Origin: Neisseriaceae bacterium TC5R-5
Lineage (GTDB): Bacteria; Pseudomonadota; Gammaproteobacteria; Burkholderiales; Chromobacteriaceae
Assembly: GCA_020830965.2 (NCBI GenBank)
Contig: JACCFC020000013.1
Coordinates: forward strand, 1 to 64,000
Direction: 5' to 3'
Length of the DNA stretch: 64,000 nt
Shown here piece by piece: positions 1 through 9,440 of the stretch. The notes under the pieces were generated by a model that had not been told where the DNA came from, searched no databases, and was given only the letters and a program-made list of their open reading frames with translations. The position numbers and the translations under genes are program-made. Numbering within the stretch: the first letter of the stretch is position 1; each line of letters opens with the position of its first letter.

Positions 1-106
1 AATCGATCCTGCGCGGTTTGGTTTTCTTGCGCACACTCTCCAGCAGAGGACGAATTTGTTCAAATTGTTCTGGACTGATGTCGCTTGGATATTTTGTTGT
101 TCGCAT
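1..106 (-). CDS. IS5-family transposase, N-terminal fragment (truncated by window)
   Basis: The minus strand encodes 35 residues from ATG at 106 running off the left edge, starting MRTTKYPSDISPEQFEQI and continuing with a basic stretch. This N-terminus (a short helical segment ahead of a DUF4096-like domain) is characteristic of IS5-family transposases that are often made from two overlapping frames. An AAGGAG ribosome binding site lies 1-6 bases ahead of the ATG region. Only the N-terminal domain is visible; the DDE catalytic residues would lie outside the window. Whether the element is intact cannot be judged. Confidence 0.7.
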   Translation of the reverse strand, partial: MRTTKYPSDISPEQFEQIRPLLESVRKKTKPRRID

Positions 107-145
107 CTCCTTATTTTCCAGCATTGGGGAATCGTGAACAGGCTC
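1..145 (-). mobile_element. IS5-family insertion sequence, terminal part cut by window edge
   Basis: The start of a transposase gene on the minus strand is followed outward by what appears to be the IS terminus, gagcctgttcacgattcccc read on the minus strand (bases 145 to 126). The first 17 bases of this terminus recur at 22803-22819 without the rest of the element, which supports it being a true element end. The other end lies outside the window, so length and target duplication cannot be read. The bases just outside the end are TA, compatible with elements that insert at TNA sites. Confidence 0.7.
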
Positions 146-180
146 TAAGATAAGCTGGCTTTGCGTCATCACGATACAAG

Positions 181-1248
181 CTACTCAAACCTAAAATGAG
201 CACGCTTCACATTACATAACAACTCATAAGAGATGGTTCCAGCACAGGCAGCCACTTCACTGACCGCCACATCATCTCCCCATAGCTCGACCTCGCTTCC
301 AATACCGGCACTAGGCAGATCAGTCAAATCCACTGTCATCATATCCATAGACAGGCGTCCGATAATACGCGCCCGTTGACCATGAATCTGCACCGCACAG
401 CCGCCTACAATGGAGCGTGGATAACCATCGGCATAACCACAGGCAATCAAACCTACCCGGGTTGGACGGCTGGTGACAAAATCATCGCCGTAGCCAATCG
501 GCTCACCAGCGGCCAGCTCGCGCACTGCAAATACCCGTGTAGTCAAGCGCATCACCGGACGTAAGGCACTCCCCAATTCCAGGCAATTCGCTAAAGGCGT
601 CGCGCCATATAGCAGAATACCCACCCGGCCCCAATCACGACGTGCGGCAAGATGGCATAATATTGCTGCAGAATTAGCTAGGCTCACCTCACCAGGTAAA
701 CCACGTACGGTGTAATCAAACAGCTCGATTTGCCGTTGTGTCATTTGCTCACCGGGTTCATCTGCCCGCGCAAAGTGGGTGGTTTTGACAATACTGGCAA
801 CCTTGCCGCTAGCCTGCAAACGGCGCCAGGCCATCGAATAGTCCTCAGGTAAAAATCCTTCGCGATGCATACGGCTATCCAGCATCAACCACACCTGATA
901 AGGCTTGGCAGGCGTGGCGGCCTCTATCATTTGCAACTGCAACTCACTTTGCACCACCTGCCACAAATCGTACTGCTCCACCTCTTGTAACTCAGCGGCC
1001 TCAAATACTCCCTCCAACAGCAAGATGGGCAGTTCAATCCCGGCATCCCGCAACTGAATAGCTTCTTCCAGACAAGCGACCGCAAAGCCATCCGCTATAT
1101 CCTGCAATGCCTGTGCACAGGGCACTGCATGATGTCCATAGGCATTAGCTTTTAATACCGCTAATACCTTACCTCCGTGCAGGCGCTTGGCCTGCTGATA
1201 ATTATGACGCAGATTATCTGTTCTAATTGTGGCAACTAAAGGACGCAT
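181..1248 (-). CDS. dadX: Alanine racemase, catabolic type
   Basis: PLP-dependent enzyme of 355 residues, the normal family length, interconverting L- and D-alanine in the cytosol. The PLP lysine is K33 in VLKANAYGHH, and the second catalytic base is Y253 in IGYGDDF. THFARADE is the conserved barrel motif. The usual TGMNRLGF segment reads SRMHREGF here, keeping the arginine (R129) but replacing the preceding Gly and Asn. The gene starts 6 bases after the stop of dadA, so the two form an operon. This points to the catabolic (DadX) rather than the biosynthetic (Alr) racemase, feeding D-alanine to the dehydrogenase. A housekeeping Alr role cannot be excluded from one window. Confidence 0.93.
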   Translation of the reverse strand: MRPLVATIRTDNLRHNYQQAKRLHGGKVLAVLKANAYGHHAVPCAQALQDIADGFAVACLEEAIQLRDAGIELPILLLEGVFEAAELQEVEQYDLWQVVQSELQLQMIEAATPAKPYQVWLMLDSRMHREGFLPEDYSMAWRRLQASGKVASIVKTTHFARADEPGEQMTQRQIELFDYTVRGLPGEVSLANSAAILCHLAARRDWGRVGILLYGATPLANCLELGSALRPVMRLTTRVFAVRELAAGEPIGYGDDFVTSRPTRVGLIACGYADGYPRSIVGGCAVQIHGQRARIIGRLSMDMMTVDLTDLPSAGIGSEVELWGDDVAVSEVAACAGTISYELLCNVKRAHFRFE

Positions 1249-1254
1249 ACTTAA

Positions 1255-2562
1255 TCAAACACCCATGGCTACTGGGCGCACAGGCGGCACCACCAAAATT
1301 TCACCCGGCCGCGCATAACGCTGCATTGATAGGCCCTCCACGCTGATCTCCGGCATCCGCCCAGTAATCAAATCCGCCAGCAACTTGCCCGAGCCAGCAC
1401 TCATCGTCCACCCCAGTGTGCCATGACCAGTATTCAGTGACAGATTAGCAAAACGACTACCACCAATAATCGGCGTTCCATCCGGCGTCATCGGTCGCAG
1501 GCCGGTCCAGAAACTGGCAGCGGAGAGCTCGCCCGCTTGCGGGTATAAATCATTGACTACCATTTCCAATGTCTCACGGCGCTTGGGGTTTAGACGCAAA
1601 TTGTAGCCCGATAACTCCGCCATCCCCCCCACGCGCATACGCTGGTCAAAACGGGTGATTGCGACTTTATAGGTCTCATCCATTATTGTAGATACCGGCG
1701 CAGCCGCTGCATTACTAATTGGTACTGTCAGAGAATAACCCTTCACCGGATACACCGGAATAGCAATATTCAGCTGCCGCAACAAAAATGGGGAATAGCT
1801 GCCTAAGGCCACGACATAATGGTCTGCATGGAGTATTTCGTCACCAACACGCACCCCGGTAATCTGGCGGCCATCGTATTCGAGGGCCTGCACCTGCACA
1901 TTAAAACGGAACTGCACCCCCTGCTGCTGCGCCATCTGTGCCAGGCGCGAGGTAAACAGATTGCAATCTCCGGTTTCGTCATTAGGTAATCGCAAACCAC
2001 CAGTTAACTTATGCCGAACATCTGCCAAAGCAGGCTCAACCCGCACGCAAGCATCTGGGTCCAACACATTAAAGGCCACACCTTGCTCTTTAAGCACCGC
2101 AATATCTTTAAGCATCCCATCCAGCTGCGCCGTGGTGCGGAACAACTGTAAAGTCCCACCCAGGCGCTCCTCATAAGCCAAACCCGTTTCTGCTCGCAAA
2201 GCAGCCAAGGTGTCACGGCTATACTCCGCCAGCCTCATCATGCGGCCCTTATTTCGGGCATAGGACTGTGGATTACAATTGGCCAACATCTTGGCCATCC
2301 ACTGCAACTGAAACAGGCTACCATCCGGTCGGATCGCCAACGGCGCATGCCGCTGCACCAACCACCTGAGTGCTTTTTGTGGAATACCTGGCGCCGCCCA
2401 TGGGGTGGCATAACCAGGGGAAATCTGACCCGCATTGGCAAAACTGGTTTCTAATGCCACTGCACCTTGGCGCTCAAGTACCGTCACCTCACAACCAGCC
2501 CTGGCCAGATACCATGCTGTTGTCACGCCAATCACTCCGCCGCCCAGCACCATCACCCTCAT
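1255..2562 (-). CDS. dadA: D-amino acid dehydrogenase, small subunit
   Basis: FAD-dependent, membrane-associated dehydrogenase that oxidises D-alanine and other D-amino acids to 2-oxo acids and passes electrons to the respiratory chain. The N-terminal Rossmann motif is [19 protein letters not shown]; the C-terminal segment carries the typical [16 protein letters not shown] and [16 protein letters not shown] motifs. I chose the ATG at 2562 because GGAGGC lies 6 bases ahead of it and the Rossmann fold starts immediately. A longer frame beginning 33 bases upstream lacks a binding site. It is first gene of the dadA-dadX operon, divergent from an Lrp-type regulator, as in other proteobacteria where alanine induces dad through Lrp/DadR. 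Confidence 0.95.
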   Translation of the reverse strand: MRVMVLGGGVIGVTTAWYLARAGCEVTVLERQGAVALETSFANAGQISPGYATPWAAPGIPQKALRWLVQRHAPLAIRPDGSLFQLQWMAKMLANCNPQSYARNKGRMMRLAEYSRDTLAALRAETGLAYEERLGGTLQLFRTTAQLDGMLKDIAVLKEQGVAFNVLDPDACVRVEPALADVRHKLTGGLRLPNDETGDCNLFTSRLAQMAQQQGVQFRFNVQVQALEYDGRQITGVRVGDEILHADHYVVALGSYSPFLLRQLNIAIPVYPVKGYSLTVPISNAAAAPVSTIMDETYKVAITRFDQRMRVGGMAELSGYNLRLNPKRRETLEMVVNDLYPQAGELSAASFWTGLRPMTPDGTPIIGGSRFANLSLNTGHGTLGWTMSAGSGKLLADLITGRMPEISVEGLSMQRYARPGEILVVPPVRPVAMGV

Positions 2563-2607
2563 TTTTTGCCTCCATGTATTTTTGATGCAAACCATTAGCG
2601 ATTTTGC

Positions 2608-2630
2608 CCAGTATATTAGCGATATACTGG
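2608..2630. promoter_or_regulatory. Palindromic operator between dadA and lrp
   Basis: A perfect 8-bp inverted repeat, CCAGTATA and TATACTGG, is separated by 7 bases (ttagcga) in the 137-bp divergent region. It is nested in a second dyad made of ttagcgattt (2595-2604) and ttttcgctaa (from about 2634). Lrp/AsnC octamers bind several phased half sites, so this is the likely site for the neighbouring regulator acting on both dadA and its own gene. Binding is inferred from position and symmetry only. Confidence 0.6.
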
Positions 2631-2699
2631 TGGTTTTCGCTAAACTAACAGTATCATTTAGTTAATTTTTTTATCAGCAAGAAAAAATATAGTGAAAAC

Positions 2700-3188
2700 A
2701 TGAAACGAACTACTCGCACCCCCAAGACTCTCGATAAAATCGACCTGAAAATACTGCATCAACTGCAAAAAAATGGCCGTATGGCCATGACAGAATTAGC
2801 AGAAAGAGTTCAGCTTTCCACTACCCCCTGTACCGAACGGGTACGACGTATGGAACGAGACGGTGTGATTCAGGGCTATCACGCCCGTCTTAACCCGCAT
2901 GCTATCGGTGCAGCCTTACTTGTCTTTGTTGAAATCAAACTAGAGGCCAAATCCGGCAATATTTTTGATGCCTTCCGCCGTGAAATCATGAGCATTCCCG
3001 AAATTCTGGAATGTCATCTGGTTTCTGGGGATTTCGACTATCTGATCAAAGCGCGTATTCCCGATATATCGCTCTATCGTAAGCTGCTGGGCGATATTTT
3101 ATTGCAGTTGCCATCAGCAAAAGAATCAAAAAGCTATGTGGTCATGGAAGAGGTAAAGGAAACTTTAATTCTCCCACTAAACGATTAG
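2700..3188 (+). CDS. lrp: Lrp/AsnC-family transcriptional regulator
   Basis: 162 residues, close to E. coli Lrp (164). Residues about 12-70 form the helix-turn-helix (DLKILHQLQKNGRMAMTELA, then STTPCTERVRRMERDGVI), followed by the RAM effector-binding domain with the GDFDYLIKARIPD motif. It is divergent from dadA-dadX, and in Pseudomonas and E. coli an Lrp-family protein activates dad in response to alanine. I therefore infer it is the local dad regulator (DadR-like) rather than necessarily the global Lrp. No strong ribosome binding site precedes the ATG. Confidence 0.9.
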   Translation: MKRTTRTPKTLDKIDLKILHQLQKNGRMAMTELAERVQLSTTPCTERVRRMERDGVIQGYHARLNPHAIGAALLVFVEIKLEAKSGNIFDAFRREIMSIPEILECHLVSGDFDYLIKARIPDISLYRKLLGDILLQLPSAKESKSYVVMEEVKETLILPLND

Positions 3189-3307
3189 CATAAATTAAAT
3201 CTCAGGCAAATCTTGCATTTATAATCTAAATAAGCCAAATACTTATTAACGTGCCGACGAAGTGTATGCATAGCTAACGCACATTATGGGTTTCCCGAGG
3301 GAGGATT

Positions 3308-4435
3308 ATGTTTGGCTTATCAAAAAAGTCGGGGTCTGAGGCTGACCTAGACCGACAGATTCATCAATTACAGGCGGTATTGGATCATGCAGACAATCTG
3401 ATCATGCTATGTGATACCTCGCCTGAGAACGTCATTTTTTACATGAACAAAACCGCTCGGGATGCCTTGAACCAGCACAGAGAAATGATGAATCAAAAGT
3501 TTCGTGCCGGGGTAGATGTCAATAAGGCCTTTCAAAACAGCATTCACCAGTTCCATCGCGACCCATCTTACAACCGCCGTGTGCTGGCTGACCTGGCCAG
3601 TCGCAAAATCAGCGAGCACTTCGCGATGATTCCAGTAGGTAGCGTGATGTTCAAAACCAAGGTCTTTGCGATCTGGGATAAAGCGGACCCCAACAAACTG
3701 TTGTGCTATATGGCCAGCTTTCAGGATGTTTCCGCCGAAGAAAGAGCGCGCGAGCTACAGCAACAAGGTGAGCAACGCCGCCAATTTCTGGAAGCGCGCA
3801 TCAACGAGTTATCGGAAAACATGCAGGCAATGAGCACCACCATCGAAAATGTGGCGGTGCAGACGGCCTCGGCTTCTGAGTCATCCGAAATCATGCTCCG
3901 TGAAGCTAATACCGGGGTCAGCATTGTTAATGACACCAGTCGCGGCATGAAGGTAGTCGGTGGCATGGTACGTGATACCGCCAACAGCCTGATGTCGCTC
4001 GGCAAACGTTCCGAAACCATTGGCCAGATCGTGAATGTGATTAAGGATATTGCCGACCAGACCAATCTATTGGCACTCAATGCCGCGATTGAAGCCGCAC
4101 GGGCCGGCGAAATGGGGCGCGGCTTTGCCGTGGTAGCTGACGAGGTACGTAAGCTGGCTGAACGCACCACCAAGGCTACCCAGGAAATTGGCAGCATGAT
4201 CAGGGACATTCAATCTGAAGTGCAACACAATGTCACTTCTATCGAAGAAGGCAAGGAACAGGTGGAAAATACCGAAGCTGATTGCCTGCGTGCCGAAGAG
4301 GCCTTAGCCAAAATTGCAGCGGAAATCAATAATGTGCGTGATTTTGTCGTTCAGATTGCCAATGCAGCCGAAGAACAAGCGGCTACCTCACAGGATATTG
4401 CCGATAAACTCACCGCCATTGTTGAGCAAAAATAA
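3308..4435 (+). CDS. Soluble methyl-accepting chemotaxis protein with N-terminal PAS-like domain
   Basis: 375 residues without any membrane segment or signal peptide. Residues about 15-140 resemble a PAS sensor ([20 protein letters not shown] and following), and residues about 165-370 form the chemoreceptor coiled-coil signalling domain with the hairpin tip [19 protein letters not shown] and [18 protein letters not shown]. The protein should couple to CheA/CheW in the cytosol and sense an internal signal such as redox state, but the ligand cannot be read. A GGGAGG site lies just ahead of the ATG. The gene stands alone; no che genes are nearby. The C-terminus is short, with no CheR-binding pentapeptide. 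Confidence 0.88.
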   Translation: MFGLSKKSGSEADLDRQIHQLQAVLDHADNLIMLCDTSPENVIFYMNKTARDALNQHREMMNQKFRAGVDVNKAFQNSIHQFHRDPSYNRRVLADLASRKISEHFAMIPVGSVMFKTKVFAIWDKADPNKLLCYMASFQDVSAEERARELQQQGEQRRQFLEARINELSENMQAMSTTIENVAVQTASASESSEIMLREANTGVSIVNDTSRGMKVVGGMVRDTANSLMSLGKRSETIGQIVNVIKDIADQTNLLALNAAIEAARAGEMGRGFAVVADEVRKLAERTTKATQEIGSMIRDIQSEVQHNVTSIEEGKEQVENTEADCLRAEEALAKIAAEINNVRDFVVQIANAAEEQAATSQDIADKLTAIVEQK

Positions 4436-4487
4436 GCTTGCACAGCTTGTCTCTACACTATCAGAAACAAGCCGCAAAGCTCCCTTG

Positions 4488-6026
4488 TTATCCGTGCTTG
4501 GATAAACCAAAAAAGCGCCGCATCTTATCCACCAGTTCCGCACGTTGCGGCGCGGTGCCATGACTATCCAGTACTTCCTGCGGTAACTTCTTACTACGCT
4601 CCACCAAGCGCTCGGCCAGAATGGCGGAAATCGCCTCGGCCAGTTCCTTGCGCGACGCCAGAATAGTCTGAAATGCTTCCTTATCCAAACGCAAACACTC
4701 GACATTGGTACGAGCAATCACCGTTCCGCTGCGTGCTTCGCCCGTCATCAAGCCCATCTCGCCAAAAAAATTGCCACCTTGCAACACATCCACCAGCTTG
4801 CGGCTGCCATCTACCAGCGCTACCCACACCTCCACCTCACCACTCAACATAATGTACAACCAGTGCCCTACCGCACCCTGACTCATAATGACATCACCCG
4901 TCACAAATGGCGTGAATTTAAGTTTATCCGCCAATACCATCATTTCTTCATCATTCAAGCTCGACAGCAACTCCACTTTACGCAAAGCCACTACTCGCTC
5001 TTCAAGATGCTTTTTCATACGCGCTTCCATATATTTTTCATTGTCTTTAATGGTCAGCACATTGTAATGAGAGGCCGCCAGACGCAGATTGTGCCGCCGC
5101 AATGCCGCATCAATATGGGTACGCACAATTGAATCGGTCAGATCATCAGCCGCAATATCGGTCAGCCAATAACGCAACGCATACTTGCTATAGCCATTTT
5201 CAAAGCCCATCAACAGACAATTCGGTTCGGGCGATAGCGCTACTCCCGGTAACTGTGCCTCCCGCAACGTTTTTTCAACAAGCGTAATAATCTGTGTCGG
5301 CAGGGTATCCCAGTTGATATTGAACCAGATCCAGCGTCGCCACTGCATCGCCTGATGCTGACGCTTACCCAGAATGGCAAAACGTCCTTTCATCAGCGCA
5401 CTATTCGGAATAACCACCGTTTCCCAGTTACGTGTTTCTACCAATGTGGCGCGCCAATTGATCTCCACTACTCGCCCGGATAAATCATCCAGCTTCAACC
5501 AATCTCCCACCTCCACCGAGTTATCGAACTGCAAAGACAAGCCAGCCAGAATATTACCCAGGGTATCCTGCATCGCAAATGCCAGCACAGCCGTAATCAC
5601 CGCTGAAGTGGTGACGATATGACTCAAATCCAGCCCGCCCAGACGCAATAGTACTAAGCCCAAACCAATACAACCGAGCACAATCAGGATATCTTCCAAA
5701 ATACGGGGAGGATGCAAACGCAACACCGGCAAAAACAAGCGGATCAAGAACATGGCCCACAATTGGATTAAAGCCAGCCCGGTGACCACCACCACAATCT
5801 GACTCAGAATCGCCATCCCAATAAACTTGGGCAAATCCACATTCATGGCAATCAAACCCAGTAACACCAACAGAACATTGCGTACTACCACCTTCCTGCT
5901 TTCCCGGCGTAACAAGTAAAGCAAGAAGGCACACAGCGCTGTTATCCCAATAAATAGACTGAGGCTGTCATGCCAGGCCTGAGGAATCAGCCTCCCCAAC
6001 CAACTAATGCTAACGATTGAGTTCAT
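4488..6026 (-). CDS. MscS-family mechanosensitive channel with C-terminal cyclic-nucleotide-binding domain
   Basis: 512 residues from the ATG at 6026, chosen because GGAG lies 5 bases upstream; a longer frame starts at 6092 without such a site. Four or so hydrophobic segments fill the first 200 residues, leading into the MscS pore/beta domain (AFAMQDTLGNILAGLSLQF, then VGDWLKLDDLSGRVVEINWR). The C-terminal 150 residues hold a cNMP-binding beta-roll with the phosphate-binding cassette FFGEMGLMTGEARSGTV. This is the architecture of bacterial cyclic-nucleotide-gated MscS-like channels, which may open in response to cAMP rather than tension. Ends convergent with the chemoreceptor gene. Confidence 0.88.
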   Translation of the reverse strand: MNSIVSISWLGRLIPQAWHDSLSLFIGITALCAFLLYLLRRESRKVVVRNVLLVLLGLIAMNVDLPKFIGMAILSQIVVVVTGLALIQLWAMFLIRLFLPVLRLHPPRILEDILIVLGCIGLGLVLLRLGGLDLSHIVTTSAVITAVLAFAMQDTLGNILAGLSLQFDNSVEVGDWLKLDDLSGRVVEINWRATLVETRNWETVVIPNSALMKGRFAILGKRQHQAMQWRRWIWFNINWDTLPTQIITLVEKTLREAQLPGVALSPEPNCLLMGFENGYSKYALRYWLTDIAADDLTDSIVRTHIDAALRRHNLRLAASHYNVLTIKDNEKYMEARMKKHLEERVVALRKVELLSSLNDEEMMVLADKLKFTPFVTGDVIMSQGAVGHWLYIMLSGEVEVWVALVDGSRKLVDVLQGGNFFGEMGLMTGEARSGTVIARTNVECLRLDKEAFQTILASRKELAEAISAILAERLVERSKKLPQEVLDSHGTAPQRAELVDKMRRFFGLSKHG

Positions 6027-6330
6027 ATCCACTCCAGCATGATGATGGTTTATTGATAGCTCATCACAGCCGATAAGAAAAAGGCTGGTCATCAGCTAAT
6101 TTGCAGAACGGTCATCAAGAGAAGCACCGCTGAGCACGCCAGAGAAAAGCCCAATGGTATATAATCCTCAACCAATGGCAGTTGATTACCCCTTGTGGCC
6201 AGCAATCACTGCCCATAAAGAGCGCTGCAAGTTTCACAACCAAGCAGCAAATAAACGGCTTTGCCAGCGCTCTATTTGCTACTGGTATCCGACCAGCAAC
6301 GACTACCCTTTCAGCCTTTCGGAGCCCGAT
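6027..6330. other. Divergent intergenic region without a clear gene
   Basis: 304 bases separate the start of the MscS-type channel from the chosen start of the repeat protein. The repeat-protein frame is open upstream to 6154, but the encoded extension is rich in unusual residues for a folded start and has no ribosome binding site, so I treat this region as promoter space. No inverted repeat or RNA gene was recognised. Confidence 0.5.
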
Positions 6331-8370
6331 ATGGTTAAGCAGGTATACATTTGCATCAATGAACCCGATCAGGCGTTTTTGCAACGCTACCAACAGGATC
6401 TACGCGTTGATGAACACAACTATGAACATACACTGTACGAGTTAACTTGGCCCAGCCATGGCCCTTATGGCCAACTCCAGTTCAGACATACTCACCACAC
6501 CTTCAGCATTGATGGTGTAATGAGCCTGATCGGGACAAGCGACCAACACTACCCAGAAGAGGGCATCGACACTTGGCGTATTGGCGCTGCATTACGGCCT
6601 AATGAACAAGGCGAAACCACTCACGCAGACGCACTTCAACACCTATATGGACTACTCGCCACCCTCACCGCAGCCGGCTGGCAGCATCGCATCAACCCGA
6701 CACAGGCACGCATCACCGGCCGTGACGCCATGCGCTACTTTATTGATCACGCCGGCCAGCATCTCCCACTGACTCCCGATTACCAACCCAGCCACGAAGA
6801 ATGGCTGCAATTACCGCAACCGCTGAAGTGGTCGCTCTACGCCCATGGTGTCTATCTGGATATCTCACTCAATCGCGAGCTCGACCAGACAGGCAAACTG
6901 CGCGAGCCAGGCGTTTATCACCTGGGCCTCAGCATCCAATCCGCCATCAGCCATTGGCGTGCACTATTTGATGACCAGGACAGCGCCGACTGGCTGGCCA
7001 GTTATCTGGCAGAAAAAACCGAATACGCACACAAACGTCAGCGTAGCGAAGCCAGAATTGCAGCCGAAAACACCTACCAAATCGACCAGGGTTACCGCAA
7101 CCCGGACGACACGCTATTTGATGACGGCCTAAGCACAATCAGCACACCGCCTCTCCCTTTGAGTTGCCCAAGCGGCACCTTATGCCCTAAAAGCGGCTAC
7201 TGGCAGCCCACCGCCACCGACTACACCATCTGGAAACTCGAAGCGCTGGCCAAATATCCACCCCGCTGGCTCAACGAAGGCGACATCCTACCCATCTTCA
7301 GCCCACCGGATATGCGCGACAAAGAAAACACTATCCGCTGGCAATGGAAGGGCGAACAACTGCACCCAACCGCCGCACCAACAACCAGCAATCCGCTAGC
7401 GGTAGACGATAGCCTCATCCCCGCTGCAGAGCAGTTGCCCCTCATCACCTGCAAAAGTGGTGAGCCTTGCCCACAAACCGGCTACTGGCAAGCCACCTCC
7501 ACCAATAGTCGTATCTGGAAATTGGAGGCACTGGCCAAATACCCACCCACTTGGGTCACAGCAGGCCAAGCCATGCCCACCTTCAGCCCACTGGACATGC
7601 GTGATAAAGAAAGCAGTATCCTCTGGCAATGGAAGGGCGAAAGGTTGCAGAAACCGGCTCCACCTCCAGAAGAAAATGAACAGACCAACACCGTAGCAAA
7701 CCACGACCCACTAGCCGAAACAGTCATCAAAAACGACGTAGAGGCCGCCACCCTCGTCGACATCACGCCAGAGCCCGCAGAGGAAGCTCTGCCCTTGATT
7801 ACCTGCAAAAGCAGTGAGCCCTGCCCACAAACTGGCTACTGGCAAGCCACCTCCACCAATAGTCGCATCTGGAAACTGGAGGCACTGGCCAAATACCCAC
7901 CCACTTGGGTCACAGCAGGCCAAGCCATGCCTACCTTCAGCCCGCTGGACATGCGTGACAAAGAAAGCAGCATCCTCTGGCAATGGAAGGGCGAACAGCT
8001 GCAGAAACCGGCCCCATCTGTGCTCCAGCCGGAAGAAAATGAACGTGTCAACACCGCAGCAAGCTACAACCCGCTGGCAGAAACAGCTATAAAAGCCGAC
8101 GTAGAAGTTGCCAACCTTGTTGATATAGCGCCAGCGCCCGTAGAGGAAGCGCTACCGTTTATTACCTGCAAAAGTGGTGAGCCCTGTCCACAAACCGGCT
8201 ATTGGCAAGTCACCTCTACCGACAACCGTACCTGGAAACTAGCGGCACTGGCCAAACACCCACCCGCTTGGGTCACGGAAGGCCAAGCCATGCCCACCTT
8301 CAGCCCACCGGATATGCGTGACAAAGAAAGTAGCATTCTTTGGCAGTGGGCTGGCAACAGGCCCCGATAA
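6331..8370 (+). CDS. Unknown protein with four tandem CPxTGYWQ repeats, possible toxin-immunity protein
   Basis: 679 residues from ATG 6331, which follows GGAG by 6 bases. Residues 1-270 form a domain I cannot name (starting MVKQVYICINEPD). The rest consists of four copies of a roughly 70-residue unit: two cysteines five residues apart, a GYWQ core, an LxALAKxPPxW segment, a FSPxDMRDKE segment and a terminal WQW. Linkers are Pro/Glu/Ala-rich. There is no signal peptide or membrane segment, so it is probably cytosolic. Proteins with CPxSGxW repeats occur beside type VI secretion effectors in beta- and gammaproteobacteria as immunity proteins (Imm71/Imm72-like); I recall this resemblance but cannot verify it. 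No effector gene is visible next to it. Confidence 0.6.
   Translation: MVKQVYICINEPDQAFLQRYQQDLRVDEHNYEHTLYELTWPSHGPYGQLQFRHTHHTFSIDGVMSLIGTSDQHYPEEGIDTWRIGAALRPNEQGETTHADALQHLYGLLATLTAAGWQHRINPTQARITGRDAMRYFIDHAGQHLPLTPDYQPSHEEWLQLPQPLKWSLYAHGVYLDISLNRELDQTGKLREPGVYHLGLSIQSAISHWRALFDDQDSADWLASYLAEKTEYAHKRQRSEARIAAENTYQIDQGYRNPDDTLFDDGLSTISTPPLPLSCPSGTLCPKSGYWQPTATDYTIWKLEALAKYPPRWLNEGDILPIFSPPDMRDKENTIRWQWKGEQLHPTAAPTTSNPLAVDDSLIPAAEQLPLITCKSGEPCPQTGYWQATSTNSRIWKLEALAKYPPTWVTAGQAMPTFSPLDMRDKESSILWQWKGERLQKPAPPPEENEQTNTVANHDPLAETVIKNDVEAATLVDITPEPAEEALPLITCKSSEPCPQTGYWQATSTNSRIWKLEALAKYPPTWVTAGQAMPTFSPLDMRDKESSILWQWKGEQLQKPAPSVLQPEENERVNTAASYNPLAETAIKADVEVANLVDIAPAPVEEALPFITCKSGEPCPQTGYWQVTSTDNRTWKLAALAKHPPAWVTEGQAMPTFSPPDMRDKESSILWQWAGNRPR
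7153..8370 (+). repeat. Four in-frame tandem repeats within the CPxTGYWQ protein gene
   Basis: Units start at 7153, 7435, 7789 and 8152; the last runs to the stop codon. Units 2 and 3 are nearly identical in DNA over about 210 bases, and their linkers (each carrying NPLAET-like and VDI-like words) are also homologous, so units 2 to 4 arose by duplication of a 354-363-bp segment. Unit 1 is the most diverged and has a different linker. Confidence 0.9.
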
Positions 8371-8692
8371 AGCGGCAGACCAAGCCACCAAAATCGTGGA
8401 GCCTTCGCTAAGTGCTGGTAGCCAATTGAAAACATCCCGGATAACAATTAAAAACAGCGGGGGAGCCGCAAGGCAAACCCCTGTACTTTCTACGATAGAG
8501 GCACTATCTCGACAGAAAAACTGCGTACGACCCCATCAAGAAAACCGCTAAAAACCTTGAATACCCTCAAGCCATAGACCACAAATAAGACAAGCTCTTC
8601 GCATAGTAAGCAGAAAAAAGCACGAGCCCATCTTCTTTACTTTTTTGCCAAGTGCCCATAGCAGGGCAATGAAACAGAATGGAAGCTCACCG
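8371..8692. other. 322-base gap with no recognisable feature
   Basis: The stretch between the repeat protein and the next gene has only short frames without ribosome binding sites. No hairpin with a T run, no dispersed repeat and no RNA gene was seen. It may be decayed coding sequence, but I recognise no fragment in any frame. Confidence 0.4.
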
Positions 8693-9409
8693 ATGCTGGT
8701 CTTTTACTGTAGTCATACCTTTGCCGACTTTATCGAACCACACACCCAGCAACCACCGCTGGTACTCACACCACCGCGCAAAAATGCCGAACTGACCGAC
8801 TGGCTACGCGATAAAGATGAGCAAACCCCCAGCAATTTATGGGTATGGCAATGGCACCTGATAGAAGCCCATCGGAAACCCTGCTTGTTGGCAATGGATG
8901 TCGAGACACGCTATGTGATGCTATTTACCGGTCTACGCCAAGGTGATATCGCCACACTGACGCAACAATTTATTGAGCGCCTGCTCAATCAACAGTGCAT
9001 GGCGGCAGAACAGTTGGGCATCGCCACCCGAGCCGACTTTAACCCCATGATGAACCGATTACGCAGCCTGCATCAGGAAACCCGCTTCGTTTTACACAGC
9101 GACCGCAGCGTACTCGCCCATATCAATGAAGTAGCACAAGACCTCATTTTCCTAGCCGAACTCTACAATGGACTACCCAAAGGACACGAAGAATGTGGCA
9201 GTTTTGACGAAGATCACAATCGCTTTATCCGTCACTGCAAAACACGCGCCGAACACTTTTGTCCGGAAGAAGAAATGCTCTGTTTCTGGCTACAGCAATT
9301 TGCCGGCTGGACCCCGGACGGGGCAGAACATCTAAGAACCTGCATAGAAAATAAACGCCACGAACAGTGGCAGTCCATTATGGATGAGCCAGAACTCAAG
9401 CAGAACTAG
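8693..9409 (+). CDS. Unknown protein, DUF6933-like N-terminal region
   Basis: 238 residues from the ATG at 8693, which has GGAAG 7 bases upstream; ATGs at 8645 and 8669 in the same frame lack a site. The start MLVFYCSHTFADFI, the LTDWLRD segment and the later KPCLLAMDVETRYVMLF strand recall the small DUF6933 family (a beta-strand, short helix, then strand describing a host-lifestyle protein of unknown role). The C-terminal 100 residues, with GHEECGSFDEDHNRFIRHC, are not recognised. Cytosolic by sequence. It follows the repeat protein in the same direction, but 322 bases separate them, so co-transcription is uncertain. Confidence 0.6.
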   Translation: MLVFYCSHTFADFIEPHTQQPPLVLTPPRKNAELTDWLRDKDEQTPSNLWVWQWHLIEAHRKPCLLAMDVETRYVMLFTGLRQGDIATLTQQFIERLLNQQCMAAEQLGIATRADFNPMMNRLRSLHQETRFVLHSDRSVLAHINEVAQDLIFLAELYNGLPKGHEECGSFDEDHNRFIRHCKTRAEHFCPEEEMLCFWLQQFAGWTPDGAEHLRTCIENKRHEQWQSIMDEPELKQN

Positions 9410-9440
9410 GCGTGGCTAACAGAACTCCGCACCCGTCTGG

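Noticed and set aside
3721-4209. A 162-codon minus-strand frame opposite the chemoreceptor gene
   Set aside because: Antisense to the conserved signalling domain; composition is typical of reverse-frame artefacts.
6154-6330. N-terminal extension of the repeat protein
   Set aside because: No ribosome binding site at 6154, whereas GGAG precedes ATG 6331 and the product begins with a clean beta-strand start.
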